Origin: Hansfordia pulvinata
Taxonomy: Eukaryota; Ascomycota; Sordariomycetes; Xylariales
Reading direction: 5' to 3'
DNA length: 64,000 bases
NCBI GenBank assembly: GCA_006538405.1
Contig: BJKQ01000013.1
Coordinates: 992,001 to 1,056,000 of the forward strand
Part shown: positions 1 to 10,874 of the stretch, one piece after another
How positions within the stretch are numbered: the first letter of the stretch is position 1
How the letters are laid out: every line of letters begins with the position of its first letter
Program-made: the position numbers and the translations under genes
Notes under the pieces: model-generated
Told to the model about the DNA's origin: nothing
Database searches by the model: none
Seen by the model: only the letters and a program-made list of their open reading frames with translations

Positions 1-1
1 G

Positions 2-178
2 CGCCTCCACCTTGCGGAACGCCGAGTACTGCAGCACGTGGGCCGTGTCCGGGCGGAAGAAGATGGACGACGGGTCGCGGTGGCACGCCGACCGCAGGTA
101 CGCGGCCACCAGGCAGTAGCAGATGAGAAACCCGCCGAGCAGCATGGCGGCGCTGCGGTGCTGCGCGTTGGCGAGCAT
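2..178 (-). CDS. 5' end of a type II membrane protein, possibly a GT69-like glycosyltransferase (partial)
   Basis: Only the first 59 codons are inside the window; the rest lies beyond the left edge. Reading leftwards from ATG at 178, the protein has a short cytosolic head, one hydrophobic segment (about residues 12-29, signal-anchor-like), then HRDPSSIFFRPDTAHVLQYS at about residues 33-52. A membrane anchor followed by an RDPxSxFF...YSxxR block recalls the start of fungal family 69 glycosyltransferases (Cryptococcus CMT1/CAP59 relatives), which add mannose to glycans in the Golgi lumen. That assignment is from memory of the family and rests on a short stretch, with the catalytic region unseen. 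A second in-frame ATG at codon 12 is an alternative start. Confidence 0.45.
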   Translation of the reverse strand, partial: MLANAQHRSAAMLLGGFLICYCLVAAYLRSACHRDPSSIFFRPDTAHVLQYSAFRKVEA

Positions 179-2135
179 GGCGGCGGCGGCGGCGGCTGTC
201 GAGGAAGGAGGCCTGCGTTGCAGGTGGGGAGTTTGTCGATTCCTGAACTTCTGGTCGTCGTGTCGCGTGAGCCTCTTGGCGAAGTCGACCTCAGTCTAGC
301 TGGGCACTCGGCGCTGCCCCTGTCGTGCTCCGGCAGGCGAGCGCAGCTTTGCGGGGCGAAGAATCGAAGAAAGATGCCGAGGGGTCGGTGACTCGGGGTT
401 CGCAAAGCCGGGAGCCAAGAGTCCTGGGCGGTGTGCTTGTCGTCGTGACTAGATACAGTCCATGTTATTGTGAGCTTTCGCAAGCGCTCTCGTGGCAAGC
501 AAGTGGATCGTGGTGTTGAGAGAGAGAGAGACAAAGAATACCGCCACCAACACGCCGGTTTTCGGGAGAAACGCCAGCGGAGCAGAGAGCAGGCAGCCAA
601 GGGAGCATCGTGTCTAACTTAAAGCTGGCCAGGCACGTGCCAGGGCTCTGCGGGCCTTCGCTAGGCGGGCAAATCGAGCTGAGGGAAGGAGTGTTGAATC
701 CCTGCCAAGTCCGCCAAGAAGCACGTCTCCAAGTGTGCCCGGCGGCGGAGATTGTGGCATCGAAGCCCACCCCCGGCCGCAGACGTGTCTGGCCAGCTGT
801 CTCTGACTGGCCCGCTCTCTGCCGGGCCTTTCTAGAGGGCTTGGCGGATCGAGGCGGCCCCCACTGGCCGTACTCTGCGGCCAACTCCTCCCGCGCACGT
901 AGCGGATGTACGAGTAGGGGTGGATTTCCAGGCGACGCGAGCCCTGCTGAGAGCCTGATGCTTGGTGTCTCTGACTGAAGTTACGAGTGCTCGCATTATG
1001 CCGCAGATCGAAAAGAAGCGCATACTCGTACGAGGAGCCGGGAGGGCGTGGAGGGCACGGATAGCAGTTCGGCCCGAGTCCACCAGATGATACTCGTATG
1101 TGCATCGCAAGCCAGACACCTAAGTATAGGGCTCGGCAAGGTTGCCGATCCATGGGCCGCCCACCGGATGGAGCAAGCTGGCCAACCGTTGGTCGCTGTG
1201 TGAACGTAGGGCTGGGCGGCTGGATGCGTCCACGACTTTTCAGCCGGCGTAGTGAACAACCCCTTACTTGTATTCCAGTCTGGATTCAGGTCTTGTGAGT
1301 TGAGAAAAGCGCGCTGTTCAACTACCACTGCTCAAAAAGCCTCCGTCCGACTTTGCAGCGTTGCGTGAATGGAAAAGACAATGGATCTTGGCGTGTGGAG
1401 CACGAGTCCGGCAGTGACTAACATCCTAAGGGATTCAGAGCTGAAAACAGGGTGCCCCGGTGGAGCTCCTCGGGTTGGCGCTGTTGTGGGGAGACCCTGG
1501 AGCATTCACGGGCGGTGGTTCTTCGAGACGAGTCGGTCTTGTCAATTCTGTTGGCTTATAGCCCTTCGGCCTCACGCAGGGCGATTTGCATTGGATAAGA
1601 CATTGCTATTCGCTTCGCACGAATAAGTCTTCCCACAACAGAGTCGAAGAAATGATGAGTGGTCGCATCACACGTTCCAGCTTCTCCAAGCCGCGGTCCC
1701 TACGCTCTGCATCATCAGGCCTCTGGTACCAGATTCCCTGGGCGGGCCAGGCTTTCGCCGTGAAGTCCTGCTGGTGCAGCTCTCGTGGATTGAAGTGGTT
1801 CCCGACGCAATGCAGCCAGATGGACTTCTTCCATTGGCCTGCCTTAAAAGTTGAGCGAGGGCCGATCGAAATCAATATCGAGCTAGCATTCTGATCGTGG
1901 GACCCGGGCATCCGGCTCGGCTCTCTTGGTCGTTGATCTGACCCCCAGTGATCCGCTGGTTGTTATTCGAGTCTGATTTCCGAGTCTTTGGCAACAGTCC
2001 TGGGCCACTTTAGAAGATACGTGCTTGCCTCTTCCGCAAATTGTTCAGATACGCAATGCTGGAAGATCGAGTCGGGTTGCAGTGGGGCCTGACCATGCTG
2101 TATTGATTGACGAGAAAGTGATCAAGAGCCTGCCT
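179..2135. other. intergenic, about 2 kb, no gene seen
   Basis: Upstream of the leftmost gene and downstream of the SRR1-like gene. Open frames here are short, lack fungal protein character and have no convincing splice partners. The stretch holds three copies of the 8-mer TACTCGTA/TACGAGTA (909, 1023, 1091). Confidence 0.6.
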
Positions 2136-3118
2136 CTACCACAGGTCTTCCCTCGTTCGCCAGTGTATGCTCGTGCTGGAAAATGTGTTGTGGCCATCCT
2201 CCTCCGGAAACGGCTCTTTCTGGCACTGGTCATCGAGCTGTTTCATCCTTGTCCAGTCCAGGTCCTCCGAACTAGGGGATCTAACAAAAACGGTCAGCCA
2301 AAGAACCCTGTCAAGGAAAGGTGCCGAAGGATAGCCAGTGCCGTGGGAAGGCATGATTGCCGGCCAGAGGCAGGTTTCATGAAGCGAAGCAGAGCACAAG
2401 AGACGCGAAAGAAAAAAAAAAAAAAAAAAAAAAAGACGAATGGAGAAGAGCACAGGGGCCGAAAGAAGGGGCCAAACACTCACTCGTCCCAGACGTCGTA
2501 GCTGGTGCCGATGAAGACGGCCGGCGTGCAGCGGGCAATGGCCTGGCTGTAGATGTCGCGGTAGAGGTGAACCCCGAAGACGATGGTGTCTTCGCCGACG
2601 AGGCCGAAGCCGTCCGGCGAGTCCACAACGGCGCAGTGGGGCCCCAGCCCCGCGATGAAGTCCTTGTCGGCCTGCGTGAAGAGGGGCTCCTGGAAGTAAC
2701 ACCGAATCGTCCAGTCGCCGCCCTGGCCCCCTCCCCGTCTTGCACCATTTCGTCGGCGGCCTCCCCCGCCCCTCCGCCGGATCGAGGCTGCTGCTGCTGC
2801 TGCCATCCCGGTTGATGTTGCTGCTGCTGCGGCCGCTGGCGCTCCTCGACGCCGCGCACGACGTCCATGAACGCGGCCAGCTGGACGTGGGCGCGGCGCT
2901 TGACGTCCCAGGGGGCGTCGGCGCCCGGGTCGAAGGAGCCGACGCCGAGACACACGGCGCGCGCGATCGGGGGCCCGGACACGGACACAGGCGGGGCCAG
3001 CGGGCCCTCGGCGACGGCGGCGCGCAGGCGGGCCGCGGCGGTTGACTCGGCCCACTGGCGGGCGAGGCGGTCGTGCTCGCGGCGGATGTCGGCGGCGCTG
3101 AGGCCCTCACCTCCTGCC

Positions 3119-3192
<74 letters not shown>

Positions 3193-3345
3193 GGTTCCGG
3201 CTAGGGGAGTCGCCGAGGCTGAGGTTGAGGCTGCTGCTGCTGCCGGGGGGCACGGAGAGGGCTTGGGCCGGGCACGGCCGGGCTTCCGGCGGACGTAGGT
3301 CCACTCGTCGGCGGCAGCGGCGGCGGCGACTGCGTCCTGAGTCAT
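2136..3345 (-). CDS. SRR1-like domain protein, two exons, one-base frame break
   Basis: Exon 1 runs 3345 to 2484, the intron is 2281-2483 (donor GTGAGT, acceptor TTAG, containing a T23 tract), and exon 2 is 2280-2136. The N-terminus has the WTYVRRKP motif typical of fungal SRR1-like proteins. The core carries CLGVGSFDPG, then IRCYFQEPLFTQADKDFI, DTIVFGVHLYRD and FIGTSYDVWDE, and exon 2 gives the usual ending FSSTSIHWRTRED. SRR1 family members have been linked to circadian and haem-related regulation in other eukaryotes; the biochemical role is unsettled. Two low-complexity insertions are present: about 24 alanines from a pure GCT tract (3121-3190) and a Gln-rich segment near 2770-2835. Between about 2710 and 2745 the frame must change in a G-rich stretch with no credible intron; adding one base makes the total 1,008 nt (335 aa). 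Confidence 0.85.
2412..2434. repeat. poly-A/T tract of 23
   Basis: An uninterrupted run of 23 A on the + strand. On the coding strand of the SRR1-like gene it is T23 inside the intron. Confidence 0.95.
3121..3190. repeat. GCT trinucleotide repeat encoding poly-alanine
   Basis: About 70 bp of perfect TGC/GCA repeat. Read on the minus strand in the SRR1-like frame it encodes a run of about 24 alanines between the N-terminal motif and the SRR1 core. Perfect trinucleotide tracts of this length are prone to slippage, so the length may differ between strains. Confidence 0.95.
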
Positions 3346-4268
3346 TGGCGGCCCGATGCGGGGTGATGGTGGTGGTGGTGGTGGTGTTGTGGTGGTGGTG
3401 GGAATAGTGAATTTTTTTTTCTTCTCGCGTCTCGCTTGATGTCCAGTGCTCGGCGTCGGCATGCGGCTCTTGGTCCGTCTTCGGCTGCTATTCCTGGAGT
3501 GTCTGGGCCTGTGGTTCTGTGGCACCGTGCGGCAAAGCTGTGATCGTCGACAGCTGGGGCGGCAGTGAAGTGAAGCGCGTGCGATGACAATGGCAGATTG
3601 TACCTAACCTTCCTTACCACTTAGTACCTACCCAAGGTACTTAGGTAATATGGGGCGAGGTACCGGGTGTACTCGTAGCCCGTCCGCCAGGAGTCGGAAT
3701 GCTGGCTTCCTGGCCATCACGGCCGACCCTCAGTCGAGCCGGCCAACGACTGACTGGCTCTCACTTCCCCGATCCCCGCCGCCGCCCGTCGCTCCCGGAC
3801 CATTAAAAATGCTAAGTGATCGTTAGGTAGGGGGTACTCAACCTTGGGAATTTTGCAGAACCACCGTGTTAGCAGGCGAGTGCATGCATCCTCAGTAAAG
3901 CCCCCGGTTCCAGCGGGTCCCCGATCAAGCGGCCATTGGCACGACCACTCGGGGCGATGGCGCATATGCCACTGCGAAAATAAATCAGAAGAGCAGGCGA
4001 GAACCTGTGGCGGATGGGTGTTGTACCTGGTCCCTTGAGTCGTCAACCTCCACAAGTGGCTAATATTGGCAAACTGACTTCCACTTCCATGAGCCCCGTG
4101 GAAAGGGGCGTCATCGACGTGCCGTTTTCATAGCCCTGCTCAAGCAACGGGTTGCGTCTCGTGATTAGCTACTTAAGGCTCCAGAACGCCGTCCTTCTCG
4201 AGCCGATATAGGCCACCATCCTGTCTTATCACAAACTGCCTTGAACACGAATCTTACCCATACATTAG
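3346..4268. other. divergent intergenic region, no gene seen
   Basis: Lies between the SRR1-like start and the CX3C mini-protein frame. It contains a GGT/GTT microsatellite at about 3364-3400, a cluster of ACCTACC/TTAGGTA words at 3603-3650 and one TACTCGTA at 3670. I could not find an ATG-containing first exon for the downstream mini-protein here. Confidence 0.5.
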
Positions 4269-4301
4269 TTAGACCACGCGAGACCTCAAGAGCCCACCAC
4301 A

Positions 4302-4541
4302 CTGCAGCTCCTCCAACAGTGCCTCGCCGGCCTCGCGGCCATCGCCGGGCTTGTCTCGGCCGTCCCAGACCCCGGCAGAAGAGCACTACATTACGACGAG
4401 ACGTCCGATCTCGCCAGGTGCTTTCAGAAGTGCATCGAGGACCACCCCATACCCGCCAGCAGCGTAGGCGAGGAAAAGGTCAAGACGGCAAAAGAGGCCC
4501 TGGTGGGGTGCAACGTGGAGTGTGTAAGGAAGTTCGACTGA
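4302..4541 (+). CDS. small secreted twin-CX3C protein with CTG in the start position (start or integrity unresolved)
   Basis: The frame is open from 4269 to the TGA at 4539-4541 but has no ATG. Taking CTG at 4302 as codon 1 gives 79 residues. It begins with an almost ideal signal peptide (QLLQQCLAGLAAIAGLVSA, likely cleavage before VPDP). A mature part of about 55 residues follows, carrying two CX3C motifs, CFQKC and CNVEC, 30 or so residues apart, and it ends in VRKFD. Twin CX3C spacing suggests a helical hairpin held by two disulfides. I do not recognise the family. Three explanations remain: non-AUG initiation at CTG, a short upstream exon, or a gene that has lost its ATG. No start-containing exon with a good donor was found between 4080 and 4260. 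Confidence 0.45.
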   Translation: MQLLQQCLAGLAAIAGLVSAVPDPGRRALHYDETSDLARCFQKCIEDHPIPASSVGEEKVKTAKEALVGCNVECVRKFD

Positions 4542-5443
4542 GTACTGGTGTTTTTGTGTGTAGGGGGGGGGTGGGGGGATCACAAATACCAGTGATTGTT
4601 TATGGAAATGTAGATCAAAAACCCATATGCTACTGTTCTGATCCAACTACTTCTTATTACTCTCCACGAGATACGGCCGTGCACTGCCGGCGAGACAGCG
4701 CGACGGCTCGCCAAGCCGCCCCGTGAACGACTCCCGCCAGTGGCGTGCCGCTCTTCCACGCCGTGGTCAACTTCCCGCGCTTTCGCGAAATGCTTACCTC
4801 TGATACGTCGGGGAAGAAGTGGCAAAATCGCTCTTGATCGCCTGGCGTCGCGGCCTTGCCTGCCTGGATGCCTCGGGTCATTTCCAGGAGCCTGGATAAT
4901 GAAAGCGACCAGCCGACTCTCCGCCGCGCACCGCCCTCCACCAGCCATCGCCCGCAGTTTCCATTTCACATGGAAGCCATTTTCACCGGAGAAAGGTTAG
5001 AGAGTAGTGGGTGCACAGAGAAGACACAAGAGCTGACCAGACCGGCGCGAGCGTCGTGTCGAGATTATGTGTATGAGCGGGACGAAAAGAGGAGGGCGTT
5101 GTAGATACAAGAGAGCGCAAAAGCAAAACCGCTTGCCCGTGTCTGCTCCGTGCGCCGTTTTCCAAAAATAGGTCGAGAAGAACAGAATAAAGTCGAAAGA
5201 GAGGAAGAAATCGAAAGCAAATAAAATCTCTTGTATCTTTGCTCCCTCCGAGCCCAGCACTTTGCAATCCCGTCATACAGAAAGGTCTCTTGCTTGACCA
5301 TGCATGCGAAACGTGGTGACCGGCAAGACTGTACCAGCCCATCCCGTCCTGTGCCGACCCAAGCAACGGCTCGCTGTGACAAGCCCAGCCACTCTCCATC
5401 GACCCGGAAGGGAGATAAAGCCCGCTGCAGATAGGAGACCACT
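4542..5443. other. intergenic between two convergent 3' ends
   Basis: About 0.9 kb between the mini-protein stop and the stop of the X325-like gene. It presumably holds both 3' UTRs. I see no coding potential beyond chance frames. Confidence 0.5.
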
Positions 5444-6280
5444 CTACACTAGCATCCACAACGCGGCGAGGACGGCGGCGGCAGCCCAGGTCGCGCCGAG
5501 CGGCGACCCCCCCGGGCCCGCGAGGCGCAGCAGGGCGCCGCCGCTGGTGGTCGCGTTGGCGGTGGCCCCGGGCTCGGCGGTGGTGATGGTGTAGACGTCG
5601 GCGAAGCCGAGGTCGGTGCTGTTGAAGCAGTTGGACTCGTTGACGGGGGCCAGGCGGGGGTCCCCGGGGGCCACGAACTCGATGTCGACGCACGAGTACA
5701 GCGCGGCGCCGTGCAGGGCCAGCTCGACGACCTGGATCGTCGCCAGGTCGCCCGGGTTCTGCGTGGCGTTGGCGGGCAAGGGGACCTGGGGCAGGCAGAC
5801 GGTGCCCGGGTACGGGTTCTTGGACGGGCCGATGAGCTGGAAGGGCGTGACCATCGAGTTGGACATGTTCTGGGGCCCGCCGTCGGGCCCGTCCGTGCCG
5901 AAGCCCAGGTTCACGTACAGGAACGCCGTCGCGTGGCCCTGGAACCAGCCCGGCTGGAACGCCACCGCGCCGCCCGTCGTCGGCCAGTACGTCCGGTTCG
6001 TCGTCGTCTTCATCCCGCCGCCTGTTCGCTCCTGGTCAGCAGGGAAGTCGCCGATTTTTTATCTTTCTTATGCCCTCCCGAAAGTGCAAAGAAGAGAAGA
6101 TTGGAAAGGGAGGGGTAAGAGAGAGGGAGGGTATTTCTTACAAGGATACATCCACTGCATTCCGTAAGGGAAAGTCTCGTTGGTGATCAGATTGTCTCCT
6201 CTCCACCCCGGGTACGTGATGACGGTGTGTGCTGTCGCCAGCGTCGAGGCCAGCACAGCCAGGAAGATTGACGAATGCAT
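5444..6280 (-). CDS. GPI-anchored X325/BIM1-like copper-site protein (LPMO-like fold), two exons
   Basis: Exon 1 is 6280-6142, the intron 6022-6141 (donor GTAAGA, acceptor AACAG), and exon 2 is 6021-5444; the split codon TGC restores the family motif YPCGG. The product is 238 aa. A signal peptide (residues 1-17) is predicted to end just before HTVITYPGWRG, leaving an N-terminal histidine. This is a hallmark of the X325 family, whose members resemble lytic polysaccharide monooxygenases but are known mainly as surface copper-binding proteins (Cryptococcus Bim1 in copper uptake). The chain has several N-glycosylation sequons (NET, NRT, NMS, NAT, NES). It ends in a Ser/Gly/Ala-rich stretch and a hydrophobic tail (AAAAVLAALWMLV) typical of GPI anchoring. 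It should sit on the plasma membrane or wall. Family call firm, substrate unknown. Confidence 0.88.
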
Positions 6281-6738
6281 CTTTCCTCTCGTTTGATATT
6301 GTGTGTGTGTGGATGTGTAGAGAAGTGTTTGCGCGTGAGATATGTGGTGCCAAAGCTGCAGTGAGCTTATTCCCTATCCAACTTGGTCGCTATCCGTACA
6401 ACGCCAGCCGGACCGGTTCGTGATTTCTCGTGGCAGCGGTATCCCCGAGCTGCGAGGCGGTGCAAGCCCTTTTGCGGCGGGAAACGGTCGATCTGAGATC
6501 CGAGCCTTTTGGCGTTTGCTGAGCGATAGTGCGCCCAGATGATGTGTATCCTCCCTTCCGAAGCTACTTTCTGCCTAGTTCTCTCCCTCGCCGGGCTGGT
6601 ACATATGGCGAGTCTCGGGTTCAATGCAGACAGAGCGTCTTTGTCGTTTCAACAGGCACTGCTGCTGGGGAGGCTGTTGGCGGCGGGGACTCGGTGATGT
6701 TGAGCTGGGCAGGTGACGGGATGAGGTGACAGAGCAGG

Positions 6739-6772
<34 letters not shown>

Positions 6773-8423
6773 CGGAGAGAAAGAGGGAGAGGCCGGAGAG
6801 GCACGACGGCAGGGCGTGGTCGGGATGGACATGGGCTCGTTATCACTGGTTATTGCCTGACCGACCGCGAGCTGGCTGGCTGACCATGGCCGTCGGCGTC
6901 CGGCACCAACCAAGACGCCGGTTCATCAGCCGTCCTGCCTGCGCAGCGGCCAATGACAACAGCGGTGGCACCCCGGTCGAACGCGACTCCGGGGCGGGCG
7001 TGCCACCCTGACCCAGCTGTATCTATCGCGTGAGCGTGAGTGTCAGCACTCGTCTCGTACCTTGGTCACCCCTCTCCGTCTGCGCGCTCGCAGAAAGGCC
7101 GCAGGACAGTAGCGATCGCTCCTCGCTCTGCCTCCAGTCCTACTCGTACGCCCACGCCCCCGCCCACCTGCGCTCGCAGCCACAGCCCGACTCGGGGCAA
7201 TCCATGGATGCTTGTGCTCGCGTTTGGCGCCAGCGGCATCCGGCCAGCCAGTGAGAGCGGCGGGACGGTGTGCGCAACGTGCAGCGCCGGCGGCCCCGTC
7301 CCCGGTAGAGGGCCGCGTGCCGCCAATCAGCGCCGTCACTGTGGGCTGCCCGAGCCGCCGAGCCCAGCGGCCCGCCCTCGCCATTCGTCGCCCCCGGGCC
7401 AATGGCAGACGCCCAGCCTCCCCCGGCGGGCGGCCCAGATCAAGGCGCATGGGTACGGCGGGTCCAGCTTGCCCATGTCGCCGGGTAGGCAGGTACTAAG
7501 TAGGCAACGTATTTGCAACTGCTCGTCGATAGGGGAGCGGATCACAGCGCAACAAGGTCCAGAGATGCGACGAGGATCTGGACTGGGAAACATTCATCAG
7601 CACGAGTAACGACAGACAGTAGTCTGCAGTGGGAGTACTCGTAGTCGCACCTACGGATAGACAGCTACAGCTGGTCGTCGCCCAGACGCCTCCCGACCTC
7701 CCTGCAGAGCTCCGGCCCGCACCCTCGACGCTCCAGCTTGCGAGAGGCCCCAACGGCCCAATCACAGCTCACCTTAAGCGCCGACATGACCTGGCTCGGC
7801 TCGATCTGCCGCCCCTCTACCCCACTCCACGCCATGTTGTGCGGAGCACGGAGAACAGGGGACCACTGGGGCTATCCGTAGTGACGGCTGGTCTCAGCGA
7901 TGCCGGTCCAGAGAGCATGGAGAAGTTCGATTGACGATCGCCAAGCCTGTCCTCGAGTTGGCCACATACCCGCATTCACGCTCTTCAGACTGTCACCTCG
8001 TTTGGTCCAGTGAGGGCAGATCAACAGGCGCCGCAAAGAAGGGCACTCTGCAATATGAGCAGGCGTCACCCAGGAGTCATATTGGCCAGCTTTATTGCAA
8101 ACGCCATCTTCCGTCTCCCATCTCGGCACACCCTTCTCCAACAGACACAAACTTTGGCGGTCGCTAAGCGCCAACACGCGGGGCCTAGCAAACGATAATG
8201 GCGTGACGGTGGACTGATGCAGCGCTGGCAACCACCAAGGAGGACAACGTACGATGCTGGGCCTTGGAAAATCAACAAAAATGATGTGGTGGATCGGTCA
8301 TTGCATTGCCGAAGCATCTAGGCTATCGCTCCTCACTCATGCGGTTGGCGGAAATCAGCGATCCAGGTGACTCCTCACGCTGCCGCTTGGTTTCCTGTTC
8401 TACCCTCAATTCTCATCAAGGCC
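6281..8423. other. intergenic, 2.1 kb, no gene seen
   Basis: Upstream region of the X325-like gene plus the 3' side of the Doa1 gene. It contains an (AG)n tract at about 6739-6790 and two TACTCGTA motifs (7141, 7636). GC-rich chance frames around 7.0-7.6 kb have no recognisable domain. Confidence 0.5.
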
Positions 8424-10874
8424 TCAGCCGAGGAGTGTCAGACACTCGTCGGCGACCTCCTTGACGCGCTGATCAGCCACGCGGTCTTTCGCCCCTGCTA
8501 TCGACGACGAAAGGCTCCGTGCCTCGGGGGCCGTTTTGCCAATAACTGTTATCAGAGTCCCCGCGGCAACGAGGGCCCGAAACACGACCTCGCCGTCCGT
8601 CTGCTTCCCCAATATCCGCGTAAGTATGGAAAGGAAGCGCGCCTGCACACTCGACGACAGGCTGCCTATTTGGCGGGATCCGAGAACGGCAAAGTTGAGG
8701 ACTGCCGTGGCGACGGCCAACATCAGATTGCGGTTGGATGGTCCGATCGGATCTTGGCCACCAATGCCCAAAACGCGCTCAAGGAATGACACTGCCACTG
8801 CCGCTTCGGAGCTCTGCGCCAACAGCTTCCGACCGTCAGGATGCTTGAAAAGATTGGCAATGGCCCTCGCAGCCATCATGGCACAGTTCTCGTTGGCCTG
8901 CGCGCCCGCGGGGATGTCGTTCAGAGCTGCGGTTGTGGCTGCCTGCACAGCGCTTCCACCCGACGGAGATTTATACTTGCCAACGATGGGCGACGCCGCA
9001 ATGCACCGCAGCACGTCGAGAGGCGCCAGGCGGTCTTGGTAGTCCCACTGGGTACACATCATTACGACTAGGTCCACAAGCGCGGAGTTCGTGACTGGCT
9101 TGCCGGCCTCCAATGTCTGCCGAAGCTCATCCAATGAAGCCTGTGCCGTGGGATTCAAAGAGTAGTCCTTGCGGCCAGCCGCCACAAGACCCGAATTGAT
9201 TGTGAGTATCTTCTTGAAAACAGCTGCGAAAACAGTTAGCCTCCGAGGTCATGCTCCCATGCTTCCAGGGTGGGAGGAGCAGTAACGGGCTCGGGGGGGG
9301 GGGGGGGGGGGGTGGATTTCGAACTTACGCTCATACTTGGCAGCTGTGATATCCAGATAATCACGCTGCGGAACAGCTTTGGCTTTAACGGGCCCAGTCT
9401 CCTCGCCTGGCCGATAACGCGAGTCTGTGCCGAAGGGGTCAGGCCCACCAGTGTCGGCCGAGGGCTGTCCCAAGGTCGCGCCCTCGGTATTGGAGACAAT
9501 GAACTGCGCGATCTGGTCAAGGTAGTTCAAGGATAGCTCGTTGTCGTTGATGAACTTGGTTGCGCGATCGTACGGGTTTTCAGAGAGGTTGTACGGGAGC
9601 TTGAGTGAGGGTGCTCCCTCCTCAATAGCCACGTCGAACACATAATCGTAAGATTGGCCATTGAACTCGGTCTTGCGGCCAGTGCTGCCGACAGCGTCCA
9701 CAACGGTGCCGACATTGACCCACTGCTGCTGGGAGACAGACCACTGGTGGGCGGTGACAGACCCATTGTCTTCCTTGATCATCTGAACTTGTCCCTCCTT
9801 GGTGCCGGACTTGCTAGTGAGGAAGTCAGGCCCAGGCAGCTTCTCTTTATTGACGCCGCCGACTTGCTGCTGGGGGATGGACGACGACTTCACGGCATCG
9901 TCAAACTGCGACAAGACGTCAGGCGCCGCGGCGCGGTCAGGACTTCTGGAAAAAACGCGCACAGTCCCATCACTCGAGCCAGACACGATGTCACCGGATT
10001 TGGCGCACACAGCGACGGTCCACACGGAGATGGCCGGCAGAGTGATGGTCTGCAGGCATTCAGTGCCCTTCCACACCCGTATCGTTCTGTCCTCGCCAGA
10101 GCTGACTAGCTCTCCGGTAGGAAGCGCAGCGAGAGAGTATATGAAGCTCTCATGGCCGTGCAGTTCAGCCACGGGCTGGCCGGAAAGCTTCCAGAGGCGG
10201 ATGATGCCATCGTTGCTGGCACTGGCGATTTCAGCACCGCTGGGGTGGCCGTCAGGGACGCGGCATAGGGCACGAACAATGTCGGGAGTGTGGATGGTCG
10301 AGCGAGGTTCCACCTGGCCGGCAACTGCGGTGGAGAGATCGAAGATTCGGATGCCCTTATCAGCACAGCCAGTGACAATGAGGCGGTCGCTCAAGGGTAG
10401 AACGTCCCAGACAGCGCCTTCGTGCCCAGTAAGAACGAGCTCGGATTCCCATTTCGCGACGCTCCATATGCGCGCTGTGTTGTCCCAGCTCCCCGAGACT
10501 ATGGCCTTGCCGCCGGGGACAATGGCGAGGGCGCAGACGTTGCGAGAGTGGCCGATTAGAAGACGTTCGGCGTTGTCGGAGGGGAGAGCTGTGGGTGGCC
10601 TGACGTCAATGATGCTGTCGGTGCCGGCCGAAACGACAAGCCCTTCGGGGAAGTCGGAAGCGGGTTTGAGATAGGTGAGACTGTTGATGAACTCGGAGCC
10701 TTGGTTGGTGATCGAAGCCTCAAAGGCAGGTGGCGCGCTCGGGGATGTTCGCTTCCATGCGCGTACGGTGTGGTCGCGAGAGGCGGACAGGACGAGGTCG
10801 GGGTCAGGAAAGTGAACGGCTCGGACGTCAGCATCGTGACCAGCCAACTGGGCGGACAGCTTGAACTCGGACAT
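8424..10874 (-). CDS. DOA1: Doa1/Ufd3 (PLAA) ubiquitin-binding Cdc48 cofactor, two exons
   Basis: Exon 1 runs 10874-9329, the intron is 9224-9328 (GTAAGT donor, GCTAAC branch, CGCAG acceptor, with a C20 tract), and exon 2 is 9223-8424. The 781-aa product fits the family (yeast Doa1 715 aa, human PLAA 795 aa). Residues about 1-330 form a WD40 propeller (repeat endings such as DHTVRAWK, DNTARIWS, DRTIRVWK). A PFU ubiquitin-binding domain follows at about 385-495 (YDYVFDVAIEEG, NPYDRATKFINDNEL). The C-terminal PUL domain (about 520-781) is the armadillo-like part that binds Cdc48/p97. Known roles are ubiquitin homeostasis, endosomal sorting and ribophagy in cytosol and nucleus. ATG 10874 is chosen because MSEFKLSAQLAGHDADVRAV is the expected start; the frame upstream has no ATG with family resemblance. 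Confidence 0.95.
9293..9312. repeat. poly-G/C tract of 20
   Basis: An uninterrupted run of G on the + strand, lying inside the DOA1 intron. A 20-base G run is a likely place for a miscounted assembly length. Confidence 0.9.

Noticed and set aside
7040..7609. Overlapping GC-rich frames upstream of the X325-like gene
   Set aside because: Several frames on both strands are equally open, none has a domain or splice logic, so they are treated as chance.
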